Shown here: piece after piece, positions 38,249 through 46,624 of the stretch
Position numbering within the stretch: position 1 is the first letter of the stretch
Layout: the number at the start of each line of letters is the position of its first letter
The notes under the pieces: generated by a model
What the model was told of the DNA's origin: nothing
What the model saw: the letters and a program-made list of their open reading frames with translations, nothing else
The model's database searches: none
Position numbers and translations under genes: made by a program
From: Sinomicrobium weinanense
Lineage (GTDB): Bacteria; Bacteroidota; Bacteroidia; Flavobacteriales; Flavobacteriaceae
DNA length: 64,000 nt
Assembly (NCBI RefSeq): GCF_018863395.1
Contig: NZ_JAHKRR010000008.1
Coordinates: 104,346-168,345 of the forward strand
Direction of reading: 5' to 3'

Positions 38249-38656
38249 CTATTTCCTGCTTTCGAAAACAGGGTTATCCTTTGTCCACACGGTTTCGTAT
38301 TCCAGTGGCGTAGTCGGCGCAGGGAAAACTTCCCCGGTGATCCGGATGGTCTTATTACCGTCATCCCCGGTAACTTCATATACTTTGGAAACCTTGATAT
38401 GGCTGCCTTTGGGAATATCCTCCACTCTTTCCCCACCGGGGGCAGACGGGTCGGAACTGAGAAAATAATCGGTTTGTACACCATTGCCATCCGTATATTT
38501 GTAGTAGTACAGCGGCTGGTTGGTAAAGAAAATGTTATTGGCCAGTTCCACATACTCGGGTTCCCCGGATACATCTTTTGCATTGCTGTTGCCACAGGAA
38601 ACAAGAATCGTCCCGCAGAAGGCCAGGATCGCGATAATTTTCAAACTTTTTTTCAT
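38249..38656 (-). CDS. Small lipoprotein of unknown function
   Basis: A 135-residue predicted lipoprotein (lipobox ILVSC). The mature part is acidic and tyrosine-rich near the start (ANNIFFTNQPLYYYKYTDG), and later KGSHIKVSKVYEVTGDDGNKTIRI resembles a short beta-rich domain. I do not recognise the family. The ATG at 38656 starts a normal lipoprotein signal; the frame opens 16 codons earlier without one. It is the last gene of an eight-gene minus-strand run of membrane and lipoproteins. Confidence 0.8.
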   Translation of the reverse strand: MKKSLKIIAILAFCGTILVSCGNSNAKDVSGEPEYVELANNIFFTNQPLYYYKYTDGNGVQTDYFLSSDPSAPGGERVEDIPKGSHIKVSKVYEVTGDDGNKTIRITGEVFPAPTTPLEYETVWTKDNPVFESRK

Positions 38657-38730
38657 GATTTCTTTTTTTATAGGGTTCATAAAAAACTGATTTACGGAAA
38701 ACACTGCATTGAATCGTGTTTACATTGTTC

Positions 38731-39348
38731 TTACTCATTTTGAAGTATAAAATCCTTATCTACATAAAACCTTCTGCAATCGTCCCGTTTAACGGGTGGT
38801 AAGGTTATCCTGTATTTTTCATTGGGGGTTTGCACGAGCAGGGTTGCCGTATTCACCGTGTACTCACGATCGCCGGTATAGGTGTATTCCGGGGTATAGC
38901 GAAAGACCTTCCCTTTTCCTCTTGCCAACCTCACCGCATTCCCTCCGGGAAAATAAGGGTGAATGCTTAAGGCAATGTGGTCCTGTTCCGTATTGTTCTT
39001 CACCTTTACATAAGCATATTGCTCAAGTTCGGCCCGTTTGCCCAGGAGAACCCGGCAAACGGGGTAATTCAGCAGCAACAGAACCAGAATAACAGCCGAT
39101 TTTCCCAGGCCTCTTTTCCCTTTTTTAACTAAAAATACAACCAGCAGGAGCAGCCCTATCAGCAGGATCCCGAGAGCGATCAATGCCCAATCGTATCCCA
39201 TACGTTCCAGTTTATAAAGATCCAGGGCATAAAACTCCCGGGCTCCCCACCAGATCAGAAAAATAAGGCCCCCTACGCTCATCGGCAGGTAGCCGCAAGC
39301 CAGGGCGATCTTAAATAGCAACTGTTTTTTTATAATTGCAGCCCGCAT
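38731..39348 (-). CDS. Membrane protein of unknown function
   Basis: A 205-residue protein with about three hydrophobic helices in the first half (FKIALACGYLPMSVGGLIFLIWW, DWALIALGILLIGLLLLVVFLV, AVILVLLLLNYPVC). A soluble beta-rich tail of about 100 residues follows (YVKVKNNTEQDHIALSIHPYFPGG). The tail contains text like YTGDREYTVNTATLLVQT and may face the periplasm. Family not recognised. The start at 39348 was preferred over one 26 codons upstream because the extra residues have no helix or signal. It probably belongs to the operon of unknown envelope proteins running from 43925. Confidence 0.78.
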   Translation of the reverse strand: MRAAIIKKQLLFKIALACGYLPMSVGGLIFLIWWGAREFYALDLYKLERMGYDWALIALGILLIGLLLLVVFLVKKGKRGLGKSAVILVLLLLNYPVCRVLLGKRAELEQYAYVKVKNNTEQDHIALSIHPYFPGGNAVRLARGKGKVFRYTPEYTYTGDREYTVNTATLLVQTPNEKYRITLPPVKRDDCRRFYVDKDFILQNE

Positions 39349-39438
39349 AAAGCGTATATTGATATTTTTCTCATAAATCACACAGGAATCAAGTAGTTTA
39401 TTAGCAGGAAAATCTACTGAACACAATATCGTCTTCTG

Positions 39439-40257
39439 CTATTGTTTTTGAACGGAATCCTGTTTTATGACGGGTTTAGCCCCGTAAAACGGCAGGAGGA
39501 GGCTGGTCTCGGCAAACCTGCCGTCCAGGCTTTCGCCACCAGGCGTTTTTACCAGTACCATATTCCATTTACCATCTACGCCGATATAGACCTGGTGGCC
39601 TCCTGTCGCCGGAGAGCTGTCCAGGCAATCTTCAACAGCAAAGACGATCTCCTTTCTCGACCCCGCTTTGGTTTTCTTCAGATCGTTTACTTTCAAAAGC
39701 ACGAGGAGCCTGTTCCCCTTTGATCGCGAATAGTATCTTATTTTATCTGTGTCTATACCATCTATACTGTGATCTATACAATTTTTCAGGTGAAACGATA
39801 CGGGGTCCGTTATACTGTCGGGCTGTGCCGTTGTTTTTTCAATGTCGTCCTGCAGGCGCAGCTTTCGTCCATCTATCACTTCGTCGACATCATTATTGCT
39901 CCAGAAAACGGCACTTCCGATGGAAATCACAACAATGACCAGTCCTATTGCTGCCATGACCAGGCAGCCGAAACCATGCCAGAGTGGCCTTTTGGGCGGA
40001 TCGAGCCTGTTGCTTTTCAACAGGGCCTGTTTCAGGTCCGGCGGAAGTTCGTGTTCGGCATAGGTCCGTTTACAGTGACTGCACTCCAGGATGGTGGTTT
40101 TGTACAAGGGGAACAGCGGGATCCAGAACAGGTGGAAATACCTGCCGAAAGTGGTGGCCACAAAGCTGTCCTTACTTTGGCAATAAGGACATTCCGTAGG
40201 GCTTCCTATGGGCCTGGCCTTGATCTTTGACGCTCTTGTTCCGAAAAATAGAAGCAT
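39439..40257 (-). CDS. Zinc-ribbon membrane protein of unknown function
   Basis: A 272-residue protein. The N-terminal zinc ribbon has C23-x2-C26 (CPYCQ) and C59-x2-C62 (CSHCK) separated by FHLFWIPLFPLYK, a pattern of the zinc_ribbon_15-type domain found near membranes. A single helix follows at about 95-118 (GCLVMAAIGLVIVVISIGSAVFW), then a soluble domain of about 150 residues (LVLLKVNDLKKTK, VYIGVDGKWNMVLV). The zinc ribbon should be cytoplasmic and the C-terminal domain periplasmic. The function is unknown. The ATG at 40257 was chosen over one 16 codons upstream because it matches the usual start of such domains. Confidence 0.8.
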   Translation of the reverse strand: MLLFFGTRASKIKARPIGSPTECPYCQSKDSFVATTFGRYFHLFWIPLFPLYKTTILECSHCKRTYAEHELPPDLKQALLKSNRLDPPKRPLWHGFGCLVMAAIGLVIVVISIGSAVFWSNNDVDEVIDGRKLRLQDDIEKTTAQPDSITDPVSFHLKNCIDHSIDGIDTDKIRYYSRSKGNRLLVLLKVNDLKKTKAGSRKEIVFAVEDCLDSSPATGGHQVYIGVDGKWNMVLVKTPGGESLDGRFAETSLLLPFYGAKPVIKQDSVQKQ

Positions 40258-40338
40258 GGTTTTCTTTTTAAAATATTGGAGCTCCCGGTATCTCAGTATC
40301 TGCACTATTTGGTGTGATGGACAAAAAACGGGACTCGT

Positions 40339-41217
40339 TTAAGGTAAAGGAATGTTTTCCAGTTGAAATTTTATTTCTTTTATGGCTTCCTTACTTTCTA
40401 CAATGACCTCCAGTTTGCAACCGGGGCTTAGTTTTTCCTTTAACCAGATTTCCCGGATACCGTGAGTTCCTCCGCTATATCCACTATTTATTTTCTTATC
40501 GCTTTTGTTGTAGATATTGATCCCGGAGATTTTCTTCCCTTTATCCTGAATAAAGCAGTAAAGTGTATCTTTTTTCCCTGATGAGCTATCATTGTACCTG
40601 TTTTCAAGTCGATAGAAAAGGCTCTCCGCAATGTCCTTCACAGCCTCCAGAGTACTCCCCAGGCCGCCTTTTTTATGCAATTTATCCAGTTGGGCGTTGT
40701 ATGCGGTTTCGTTATTCTTTTTGGTATGGATTAGCGAATCTTCATCAATTACCGTGAGCTTTAGATCCGGATCAGTTTCGCCGATCAGGTTTTCGTCGAT
40801 CCGTTTTGTGAAGTCCCGAATAATGATCCTGCCCTTGTTCTCTTCTGTGGGGGTGAAATATTGAAAAGTCCCTTTTATTTCCTTTATGGCCTCTGCCTGC
40901 CGGGCCGGGGCTTTAAACGTAATATCGATTTGATCGTATGAATCGAAATAAGAGCCGTAAAACAGACTTTTTAGTTGTTTTAATGAATTTCCGTTATTAT
41001 CAACAGCTTTGGCCTTCTTTAGCCGGATCAGATGATCTCTGTCCAGTTCCAGGCTATCTATGACGGTTCTTATGTTGACGTAACTTGTCTTATTATCAAT
41101 AAATCTTTTTTCACTGACCTCCTTAACTGTTAGGTTTATATCCTGGGCAAAACCCGTATTTACAACGGACAACAGGGCCGCTAAAAGGACCAGCCTGTTT
41201 TTTTGTTTGTTTTTCAT
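40339..41217 (-). CDS. Secreted protein of unknown function, paralogue 1
   Basis: A 292-residue protein with a signal peptide ending near NTGFAQ. It is clearly related to the next gene upstream: both share DLxL near the N-terminus, LELDRDHLIRLK/IELDTDHQVRIK, the APxRQA stretch and the motif YFTPTEEN. Both also end in a similar beta-rich region (KLSPGCKLEVIVESKEAIKEIKFQLENIPLP). The two genes are 18 bp apart, a tandem duplication that has since diverged. No enzyme motif was found. Confidence 0.82.
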   Translation of the reverse strand: MKNKQKNRLVLLAALLSVVNTGFAQDINLTVKEVSEKRFIDNKTSYVNIRTVIDSLELDRDHLIRLKKAKAVDNNGNSLKQLKSLFYGSYFDSYDQIDITFKAPARQAEAIKEIKGTFQYFTPTEENKGRIIIRDFTKRIDENLIGETDPDLKLTVIDEDSLIHTKKNNETAYNAQLDKLHKKGGLGSTLEAVKDIAESLFYRLENRYNDSSSGKKDTLYCFIQDKGKKISGINIYNKSDKKINSGYSGGTHGIREIWLKEKLSPGCKLEVIVESKEAIKEIKFQLENIPLP

Positions 41218-41235
41218 TCCTGTTTGTATTTCCGG

Positions 41236-42108
41236 TTAAGGCAGATAAATATTTTTTAAACTAAACTTCAGCTCTTCAATGGCGCCGGCATGTTCCACGA
41301 TAATTTCCATCCTGCAGCCCGGAGTCACTTTCTCTGACAACCGAAGTTCATATCTGATATCATTTCTCGAATACCCGTGATTGATCATATTTCCTTCTTC
41401 ATTATAAACATTAATGGCATGAATATATTTGCCTCCCTGCTCCCGGATGTAGAAATACAGTAAATGAATGCCACTCTTCCGGTATTCTCCTTCCCAGCCT
41501 GTCGTCGAATTGAAAAAGTCACTAAAAAGGTCGAGCAGTTCTTCTTCAGAACCGCTGATGTCGTTCTCTTTTTTCAATTTCTTAAGCCAGGCCTTATAGG
41601 CTTGTTCATCCTTTTCTTTCAGATCGAGAAAAGCGTCTTTTTCAATTAAGGTCAGGGCGAGTTCCGGGTGGGCATCGCTCAATAGATTTTTGTTCTGATG
41701 CCGTAGAAAATCCTCCCGGACGATGCTGCCCCCGTTTTCTTCTGTGGGGGTGAAATATTCGATAAGGCCTTCTACTGTTTCGATCCTGGTGGCCTGCCGG
41801 ACCGGGGCTTCAAGCCTGATAGTGAGATTTTTGCTACTTCCAAATTTGCTATCAAAAAAGCTGCGCTCAAGCTGTTGTAATGAATTTCCCCGGTCGTCCT
41901 TCGCCTCGGTAATTTCTTTAATTCTTACCTGATGGTCAGTATCTAATTCAATGCCGTTTACCATGGTGGTCAACTCAACAAAATCTTCTACATTATCAAC
42001 TGTGGTTCTTGCTTCCTCAATATTGTTTAAAAAAAGATGGAGGTCCTGGGAAAAAGCAACCCGGCTGCTCAGGCCAATAAGTAATGCTGCTATTATTTTC
42101 AATTTCAT
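41236..42108 (-). CDS. Secreted protein of unknown function, paralogue 2
   Basis: A 290-residue protein with a signal peptide ending near VAFSQD. It is the sister of the gene directly downstream, sharing YFTPTEENGGSI, TPGCRMEIIVEHAGAIEELKFSLKN and overall length. A charged helical middle (LKEKDEQAYKAWLKKLKKEN) separates two beta-rich halves. It starts 8 bp after the stop of the upstream lipoprotein gene, so the three are very likely cotranscribed. The function is unknown. Confidence 0.82.
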   Translation of the reverse strand: MKLKIIAALLIGLSSRVAFSQDLHLFLNNIEEARTTVDNVEDFVELTTMVNGIELDTDHQVRIKEITEAKDDRGNSLQQLERSFFDSKFGSSKNLTIRLEAPVRQATRIETVEGLIEYFTPTEENGGSIVREDFLRHQNKNLLSDAHPELALTLIEKDAFLDLKEKDEQAYKAWLKKLKKENDISGSEEELLDLFSDFFNSTTGWEGEYRKSGIHLLYFYIREQGGKYIHAINVYNEEGNMINHGYSRNDIRYELRLSEKVTPGCRMEIIVEHAGAIEELKFSLKNIYLP

Positions 42109-42116
42109 ATGTTGTT

Positions 42117-43013
42117 TTATTTGATTTCCAACGCTGCGGCAACCACAATTTTTTTCTTCGAATGCCGGTCTTTTAATGTTGCTGTCAGCTTACAGGGATT
42201 ATTGACCTTTCCTTTCTGAAACGTGATTTTTGCAGAGGCTTGTTTTTTAAAATCCGCCGCATTGATCCCGGTCGTTTCATAAGCGCTAAACACATTGGGG
42301 TTGGAAAGCATTATGTTTCCTGCACTGTCCACAAGGTCAATGGAAAAAACAGGGTATATTTTCCCTTCGGTTTCTTCCAGGCCGGTAATCCCTTCCAGGA
42401 TCAACCTAAGGGTATGGTCAAAATCTATCGTTTTGTCAAGGACCGGTTGACCGAGGCTTTCGTTCCACAGGTAAATGTTTTGATAGGTTATGTCCGATCT
42501 TTCAATATCGAGCAATTCGCTTTTCTTTATCGTAAAAGGCAGTTCATAGCTGAAATTACCTTTGCCTTTTCCGTCCCATATATGGATATATAACTTATAC
42601 TTTTCATTATTCCCATGGGGCAAAGCGGCCGTAAAATTGGCTTGTAATTGCAGTGGTGACAGATCTGTACCTTCCTTTATATCACCGAGCAGGTTTGCAT
42701 ATGAAAGTACGGTGTCTTTCTCGTTTTTTACGATATCCAGTGACAGGAAGGGATAGGTTTTACCATCTATCTTTGTAAAACCGGTGAGGTCATTGAACAC
42801 CAGGTTTACCTTTTCGCCGAATACAAAGGTGTTTCTATGGTCTTTTGTGCCGTTTACTTCCATTGTAATACTTTCACAGGCAATGCCATCGCCTTTTGAA
42901 AGGGCCCCGGTTTTTAAATCTTTATGAACAGACTGGTTGAACTCGCAGGCCGTAAAAACCTTTGAAACTGCTATAAGCCCTAAAGCAGTGAATATAATTC
43001 GTTTCATTTTCAA
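42117..43013 (-). CDS. Lipoprotein with an internal duplication
   Basis: A 298-residue predicted lipoprotein (signal ending VFTAC). It contains two related halves of roughly 120 residues. NLVFNDLTGFTKIDGKTYPFLSLDIVKNE in the first lines up with RLILEGITGLEETEGKIYPVFSIDLVDSA in the second, including LSYANLL/LSNPNVF. Each half reads as a beta-sandwich. I do not recognise the family. It is followed after 8 bp by the two paralogous secreted proteins, suggesting a common envelope complex. Confidence 0.82.
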   Translation of the reverse strand: MKMKRIIFTALGLIAVSKVFTACEFNQSVHKDLKTGALSKGDGIACESITMEVNGTKDHRNTFVFGEKVNLVFNDLTGFTKIDGKTYPFLSLDIVKNEKDTVLSYANLLGDIKEGTDLSPLQLQANFTAALPHGNNEKYKLYIHIWDGKGKGNFSYELPFTIKKSELLDIERSDITYQNIYLWNESLGQPVLDKTIDFDHTLRLILEGITGLEETEGKIYPVFSIDLVDSAGNIMLSNPNVFSAYETTGINAADFKKQASAKITFQKGKVNNPCKLTATLKDRHSKKKIVVAAALEIK

Positions 43014-43041
43014 TCGATTAAATATAAACTGATTTTAATTG

Positions 43042-43446
43042 TCAGACCCCCGAGCCACCGTAAAATGATTTCAACGCTATATTGAATTCCTTTTTGAATT
43101 CCCTGTACGGAAAATTATATTTTTGCGCTATGCCCCTGATCTGCTTTCTGACCGCACCCTGGCGTTTGAGCACCACAATGGCAATAACCAACAGGCCGAG
43201 CACAATACTGCCAAGTATAAAGACCATTGTATTCTGTATGTTGTTGTGTTCGGATATCGTATATCTCTTTCCGGCAATAAAAAAATTGTACCCGCCAATG
43301 ATAGCGATCATCAAAAGACCGGATATTCTTATCCAGCGATAACACTTTACAAGTTGTTCATAATCTTTAAAAACAGCCTGGATCTCTGCTTCTTTGATGT
43401 TCGGTAAAAATTTTGTGTTGGTATGTTGCTGCTGATGTTTGTCCAT
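43042..43446 (-). CDS. Small two-helix membrane protein
   Basis: A 134-residue protein with a hydrophilic N-terminus, two hydrophobic helices (ISGLLMIAIIGGYNFFIAG and TMVFILGSIVLGLLVIAIVVL) and a basic cytoplasmic tail (KRQGAVRKQIRGIAQKYNFPYREFKKEF). The family is not recognised. It is the second gene of the unknown envelope operon, 28 bp upstream of the internally duplicated lipoprotein gene. Confidence 0.75.
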   Translation of the reverse strand: MDKHQQQHTNTKFLPNIKEAEIQAVFKDYEQLVKCYRWIRISGLLMIAIIGGYNFFIAGKRYTISEHNNIQNTMVFILGSIVLGLLVIAIVVLKRQGAVRKQIRGIAQKYNFPYREFKKEFNIALKSFYGGSGV

Positions 43447-43598
43447 TATAAAATTCTATATAGATCCTTTGAGTATTGTGGTTACGGGCCTGGCTCGCGA
43501 TCACTACCGCAAACAAACAGGGCTAGGCTTCGTACTACCGCTAAAAGGGGGAACAGCTTATAGCTTTTATAAAGCCGGTGTTTTTCAATATCCCGCGA

Positions 43599-43925
43599 TT
43601 AAAAATTGAACTTCCCTTCAAAAAACTTTCCGATCAGCGGCACCGGTTTCATCGCTTCATTATTCGCGGCGATAATGCCAAAAATGAGCAGGACAAGGGG
43701 CAAAAGGCCTACCAAAGAGAGAATACTTCCCAAAGCGGGGACCACCCTGGCAAGTATATTAATGACGATGCTCAGGATAACGGCAAAAATAAAAACCCCA
43801 AGCCCCTGGCCGAGGTGATAGGAGGCCAGTGCGCTCTTTTGTTCACTTCCCTTGTGTTGCAGATAAGCGATGATCCATCCGATAATGGTAATATACGATA
43901 CGATTGAAATGGTTTTAGCATTCAT
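43599..43925 (-). CDS. DUF4870 family membrane protein
   Basis: A 108-residue protein with three hydrophobic helices. ISIVSYITIIGWIIAYLQHKGSEQKSALASYHLGQGLG is the typical start of DUF4870 (Tic20-like) proteins, with the YHLGQ turn between helices. Members are small inner-membrane proteins of unknown role. It is the first gene of the minus-strand run, 152 bp ahead of the next gene, and the composite element lies about 87 bp upstream of its start. Confidence 0.87.
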   Translation of the reverse strand: MNAKTISIVSYITIIGWIIAYLQHKGSEQKSALASYHLGQGLGVFIFAVILSIVINILARVVPALGSILSLVGLLPLVLLIFGIIAANNEAMKPVPLIGKFFEGKFNF

Positions 43926-44011
43926 ATTTTTCTGAGTTTATGATTAATAATTTCGATTAAACTTCAGGAACAAATGTAGGATGCTGAAAGATCAGAAACA
44001 ATTTTCAGCCG

Positions 44012-44060
44012 CATACACAGCGACTACAAACCCTCGTAAAAGCGTCTACAAAGTGTCTAC
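44012..44060 (-). promoter_or_regulatory. 49-bp composite element, copy 2
   Basis: Matches copy 1 at 37940-37988: an identical 18-base block CATACACAGCGACTACAA on the plus strand, nine unrelated bases, then a 22-base block with one difference. It ends 87 bp before the DUF4870 start, almost the same distance as copy 1 to the adhesin start (94 bp). Confidence 0.75.
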
Positions 44061-44259
44061 GAAGTCTGCACCCCTAGTGGAATTGCTGTAATCGTTATGC
44101 TTTTGTTGAATAGGTCTATATGAGATGGAAGTCGTGTAGGGCCGTTTCAGAAACAGGATGGGAGTACTGTGACGCAAATGTGGTGTAAAGAGATCAGAAG
44201 CCCGATTGTAGTTTTTCGGACCTGTTTTCCGGGCGATAGGGTGATAATTCATATAAAAA

Positions 44260-44327
44260 AAGAGACGGTCTCAAAAGTTCTGAAAACCATCAGGTTCACA
44301 TAAATTTTCCTTTTGAGACCGTCTCTT
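44260..44327 (-). terminator. Long stem-loop terminator after the Gfo/Idh gene
   Basis: AAGAGACGGTCTCAAAAG (44260-44277) and CTTTTGAGACCGTCTCTT (44310-44327) form a perfect 18-bp stem with a 32-base loop. On the minus strand it is followed by a run of T. The arms resemble the ends of the MITE-like element at 14564-14767 (AGAGACTGTCT), so this may be a mobile hairpin serving as a terminator. Confidence 0.8.
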
Positions 44328-44351
44328 CGTTTTCCGGCTGTAACATTCTTA

Positions 44352-45782
44352 TCAGAATGCCCTGTATTCGCCGGCCAGGTATTTATTGGCCTTTTCCTCT
44401 TTGAACTTAGCAGTTTCGGCATCCCAGTGCAGGGTTTCGCCGGGGAAGCGTCCTGCAATGGTCCCCAGAAGGATCGTCTCTGTCAACCGTGCGCCATATT
44501 CAAAAGGTGCTGAACATTCTGTTTTTCCCAGGCAGGCATCGACAAACTGGTGGTAGTGTTTGGGCCCTTCGGTCTCGTAATTGCGAATGGGTTCGCCCAG
44601 GTTGTGCTCCTTGGTCAGCCTGGCAATTTCCCTGGAAATATCAACATACTTTCCCCTTACAATTTTTCGGGGCAATTGCATAAAGTGAGGCAGCAATAAA
44701 CGCCCTTTTTCGCCTACGAACATAGCTCCCTGTTCGGGCAACTCATTTTCGTCTGCTACTTTGGCATCAAGCGATATTTTGTCTTTAAGCCCGGCTTCCT
44801 TATCCTGTTTCTTTTTGCCCTTTTTGGTATCCATTCCCGGTAGCACAAGGTCTTCGTGTGTTGCCGGGGCACCTTCGCCATCATACCATATCCATTTTAA
44901 GGATTTTCCGGTGTATTTGGTACCTGGAAACTCATAGGTTACCGTATTGTGTTCCGGGTAGCCAAACCCGTTGGAAGGCCTGCACTCCGTCATTATGGTC
45001 CTTGGTACATCCAGTTGCAGGGCATTATAGGGGGTATCGAAAATATGTACGCCCATATCGCCCAGGGTACCGCAGCCAAAGTCCATGAGTTTTCTCCAGT
45101 TTCCGGGATGGTATACCTCTTCTTTATACGGCCTCTCGGGTGAGGTCCCCAACCATAAGTTCCAGTCCAGTTGTGGGGGAACAGGGTCTTCACCCTCCGG
45201 AGCAGCGCCATCGTAGCCCCAGTTTTTCGGAGACCAGGCGTGTACGGTATGTACTTTTCCAATAATACCAGATTGGATCAAAAGCGTGGCCAGTTTGTAA
45301 TCGTAAAAAGAATGCACCTGAATACCCATCTGGGTCACCAATCCCTTTTCGGCAGCCAGTTTTTTCATAGCCCGTGATTCCGATACGTAATGGGTCAGCG
45401 GTTTTTGGCAATAAACAGGTTTGTTCTTCTGCATGGCCAGCATGGAAGCCGGAGCATGGGTGTGATCTGGTGTGGATACGATGACGGCATCAATTTCGTC
45501 TCCCATTTCCTCCAGCATTACCCGGTAATCAAAAAACACACGGGCCTTAGGGTGAAGTTTACGTGCTTTGGACAAATTAACGGCATCTACATCACATAGA
45601 GCTACTACATCAACGGCTGCATGGGATGAAATGGCCTTCAGGTCTTCACCTCCCATGTTTCCCACGCCGATATGGGCGGTTCGTAAACGTTTCCCGGCCA
45701 TGGAAGCCTCCAACAAAGAGGGAGCTATCATGATCCCCAGGGCACCTATACTACTCTTCTTTAAGAATTCGCGTTTGTTCAT
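44352..45782 (-). CDS. Gfo/Idh/MocA family oxidoreductase, exported
   Basis: A 476-residue NAD(P)-type oxidoreductase. The N-terminus NKREFLKKSSIGALGI looks like a Tat signal (KR in place of RR), so it may be exported folded with its cofactor. The Rossmann motif is IGVGNMGG (39-45), and the family catalytic lysine is K127 in CQKPLTH. Members oxidise or reduce sugar hydroxyls, and exported ones pair with DUF1080 proteins in 3-keto-glycoside chemistry. A DUF1080 lipoprotein ends 17 bp upstream on the same strand, which supports that pairing. The exact sugar is unknown. Confidence 0.9.
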   Translation of the reverse strand: MNKREFLKKSSIGALGIMIAPSLLEASMAGKRLRTAHIGVGNMGGEDLKAISSHAAVDVVALCDVDAVNLSKARKLHPKARVFFDYRVMLEEMGDEIDAVIVSTPDHTHAPASMLAMQKNKPVYCQKPLTHYVSESRAMKKLAAEKGLVTQMGIQVHSFYDYKLATLLIQSGIIGKVHTVHAWSPKNWGYDGAAPEGEDPVPPQLDWNLWLGTSPERPYKEEVYHPGNWRKLMDFGCGTLGDMGVHIFDTPYNALQLDVPRTIMTECRPSNGFGYPEHNTVTYEFPGTKYTGKSLKWIWYDGEGAPATHEDLVLPGMDTKKGKKKQDKEAGLKDKISLDAKVADENELPEQGAMFVGEKGRLLLPHFMQLPRKIVRGKYVDISREIARLTKEHNLGEPIRNYETEGPKHYHQFVDACLGKTECSAPFEYGARLTETILLGTIAGRFPGETLHWDAETAKFKEEKANKYLAGEYRAF

Positions 45783-45799
45783 GTTTTGGTATTGGTAAA

Positions 45800-46624
45800 T
45801 TATAATTTTTTGATCTTAATGTTCCGGAACCAGATCGGACTGGCATGGTCTTGCAGGGCAATATACCCGGTTTTGAATTTCCCGTAATCGGGGCTGTTCT
45901 TCCACTTGTCAGAGTTTTTCTTTTCATGCCACGCTTCATCCCAGGGAACAAAGGATAATACCATTTTCCCGTTCAACCAGTGCTCTACCCGTTCCGGGGT
46001 AAAAACAATTTTGGAACTGTTCCATTCCCCCACGGGATGCAATATCTTGTCGGCAGCCGGGGGATGCATGGCATAATCAGCACCGGTCTGTTGCAAAGGT
46101 TTCAGCTCTTCCGGATTTTCAGTATACCCCAAACTGGTGTTGTATGCGGTAAGGTCGTGGATACTGGCGTAGTTTTCATCGTCAATGAGCTGATATTCCG
46201 GTGACACCACAGGTGGTCCGTCATATCCTTCCTTAACATGATAAAAAATACCACTGTTTCCCCCTTCGGGAAGTTTCCATTCCAGGTAGAGTTCAAAATT
46301 GTCGAACTCTTCGGCGCCGTAGAGGATATCTTTTCCTCCCTCGTAATCCTGTTCCAGCCCAAGTTCGGTGTCGAAGGTCAGGACACTGTCTTTTATGGTC
46401 CATCCCGGTGGCAGGGAGTCCATGCCATATCCGCGCCAGCCTTCGGTACTGGTACCATCAAAAAGATAGATCCACCCGGAATCCTTTTGTTTTTTTTCCT
46501 GAGTTACTTTTTCCTCACTTACCTTCTCTTGAGATTTCCCGGTATCCGTTTTACAGGAAAAGGCCAGCATGGCAAGTACCGGCAGTACAAACTGCCGTAT
46601 CCGATGTTTAGGTTTCATGTTCAT
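45800..46624 (-). CDS. DUF1080 (3-keto-glycoside hydrolase-like) lipoprotein
   Basis: A 274-residue lipoprotein (lipobox LAFSC). The DUF1080 jelly-roll has WIYLFDGTSTEGWRGYG at the start, FELYLEWKLPEGGNSGIFYHV in the middle and GYIALQDHASPIWFRNIKIK at the end. Studied DUF1080 enzymes cleave 3-keto-disaccharides or 3-keto-glycosides. The next gene encodes an exported Gfo/Idh oxidoreductase that could make the keto sugar, so the two probably act in turn in the periplasm. It is preceded by a 385-bp gap and may have its own promoter. Confidence 0.9.
   Translation of the reverse strand: MNMKPKHRIRQFVLPVLAMLAFSCKTDTGKSQEKVSEEKVTQEKKQKDSGWIYLFDGTSTEGWRGYGMDSLPPGWTIKDSVLTFDTELGLEQDYEGGKDILYGAEEFDNFELYLEWKLPEGGNSGIFYHVKEGYDGPPVVSPEYQLIDDENYASIHDLTAYNTSLGYTENPEELKPLQQTGADYAMHPPAADKILHPVGEWNSSKIVFTPERVEHWLNGKMVLSFVPWDEAWHEKKNSDKWKNSPDYGKFKTGYIALQDHASPIWFRNIKIKKL

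Larger units (their letters stand above)
43926..44351. promoter_or_regulatory. Control region with composite element and terminator
   Basis: 426 bp without a gene. It holds the second copy of the 49-bp composite element (44012-44060) upstream of the DUF4870 operon. At 44260-44327 it holds the long stem-loop that ends the oxidoreductase transcript coming from the right. Confidence 0.6.
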
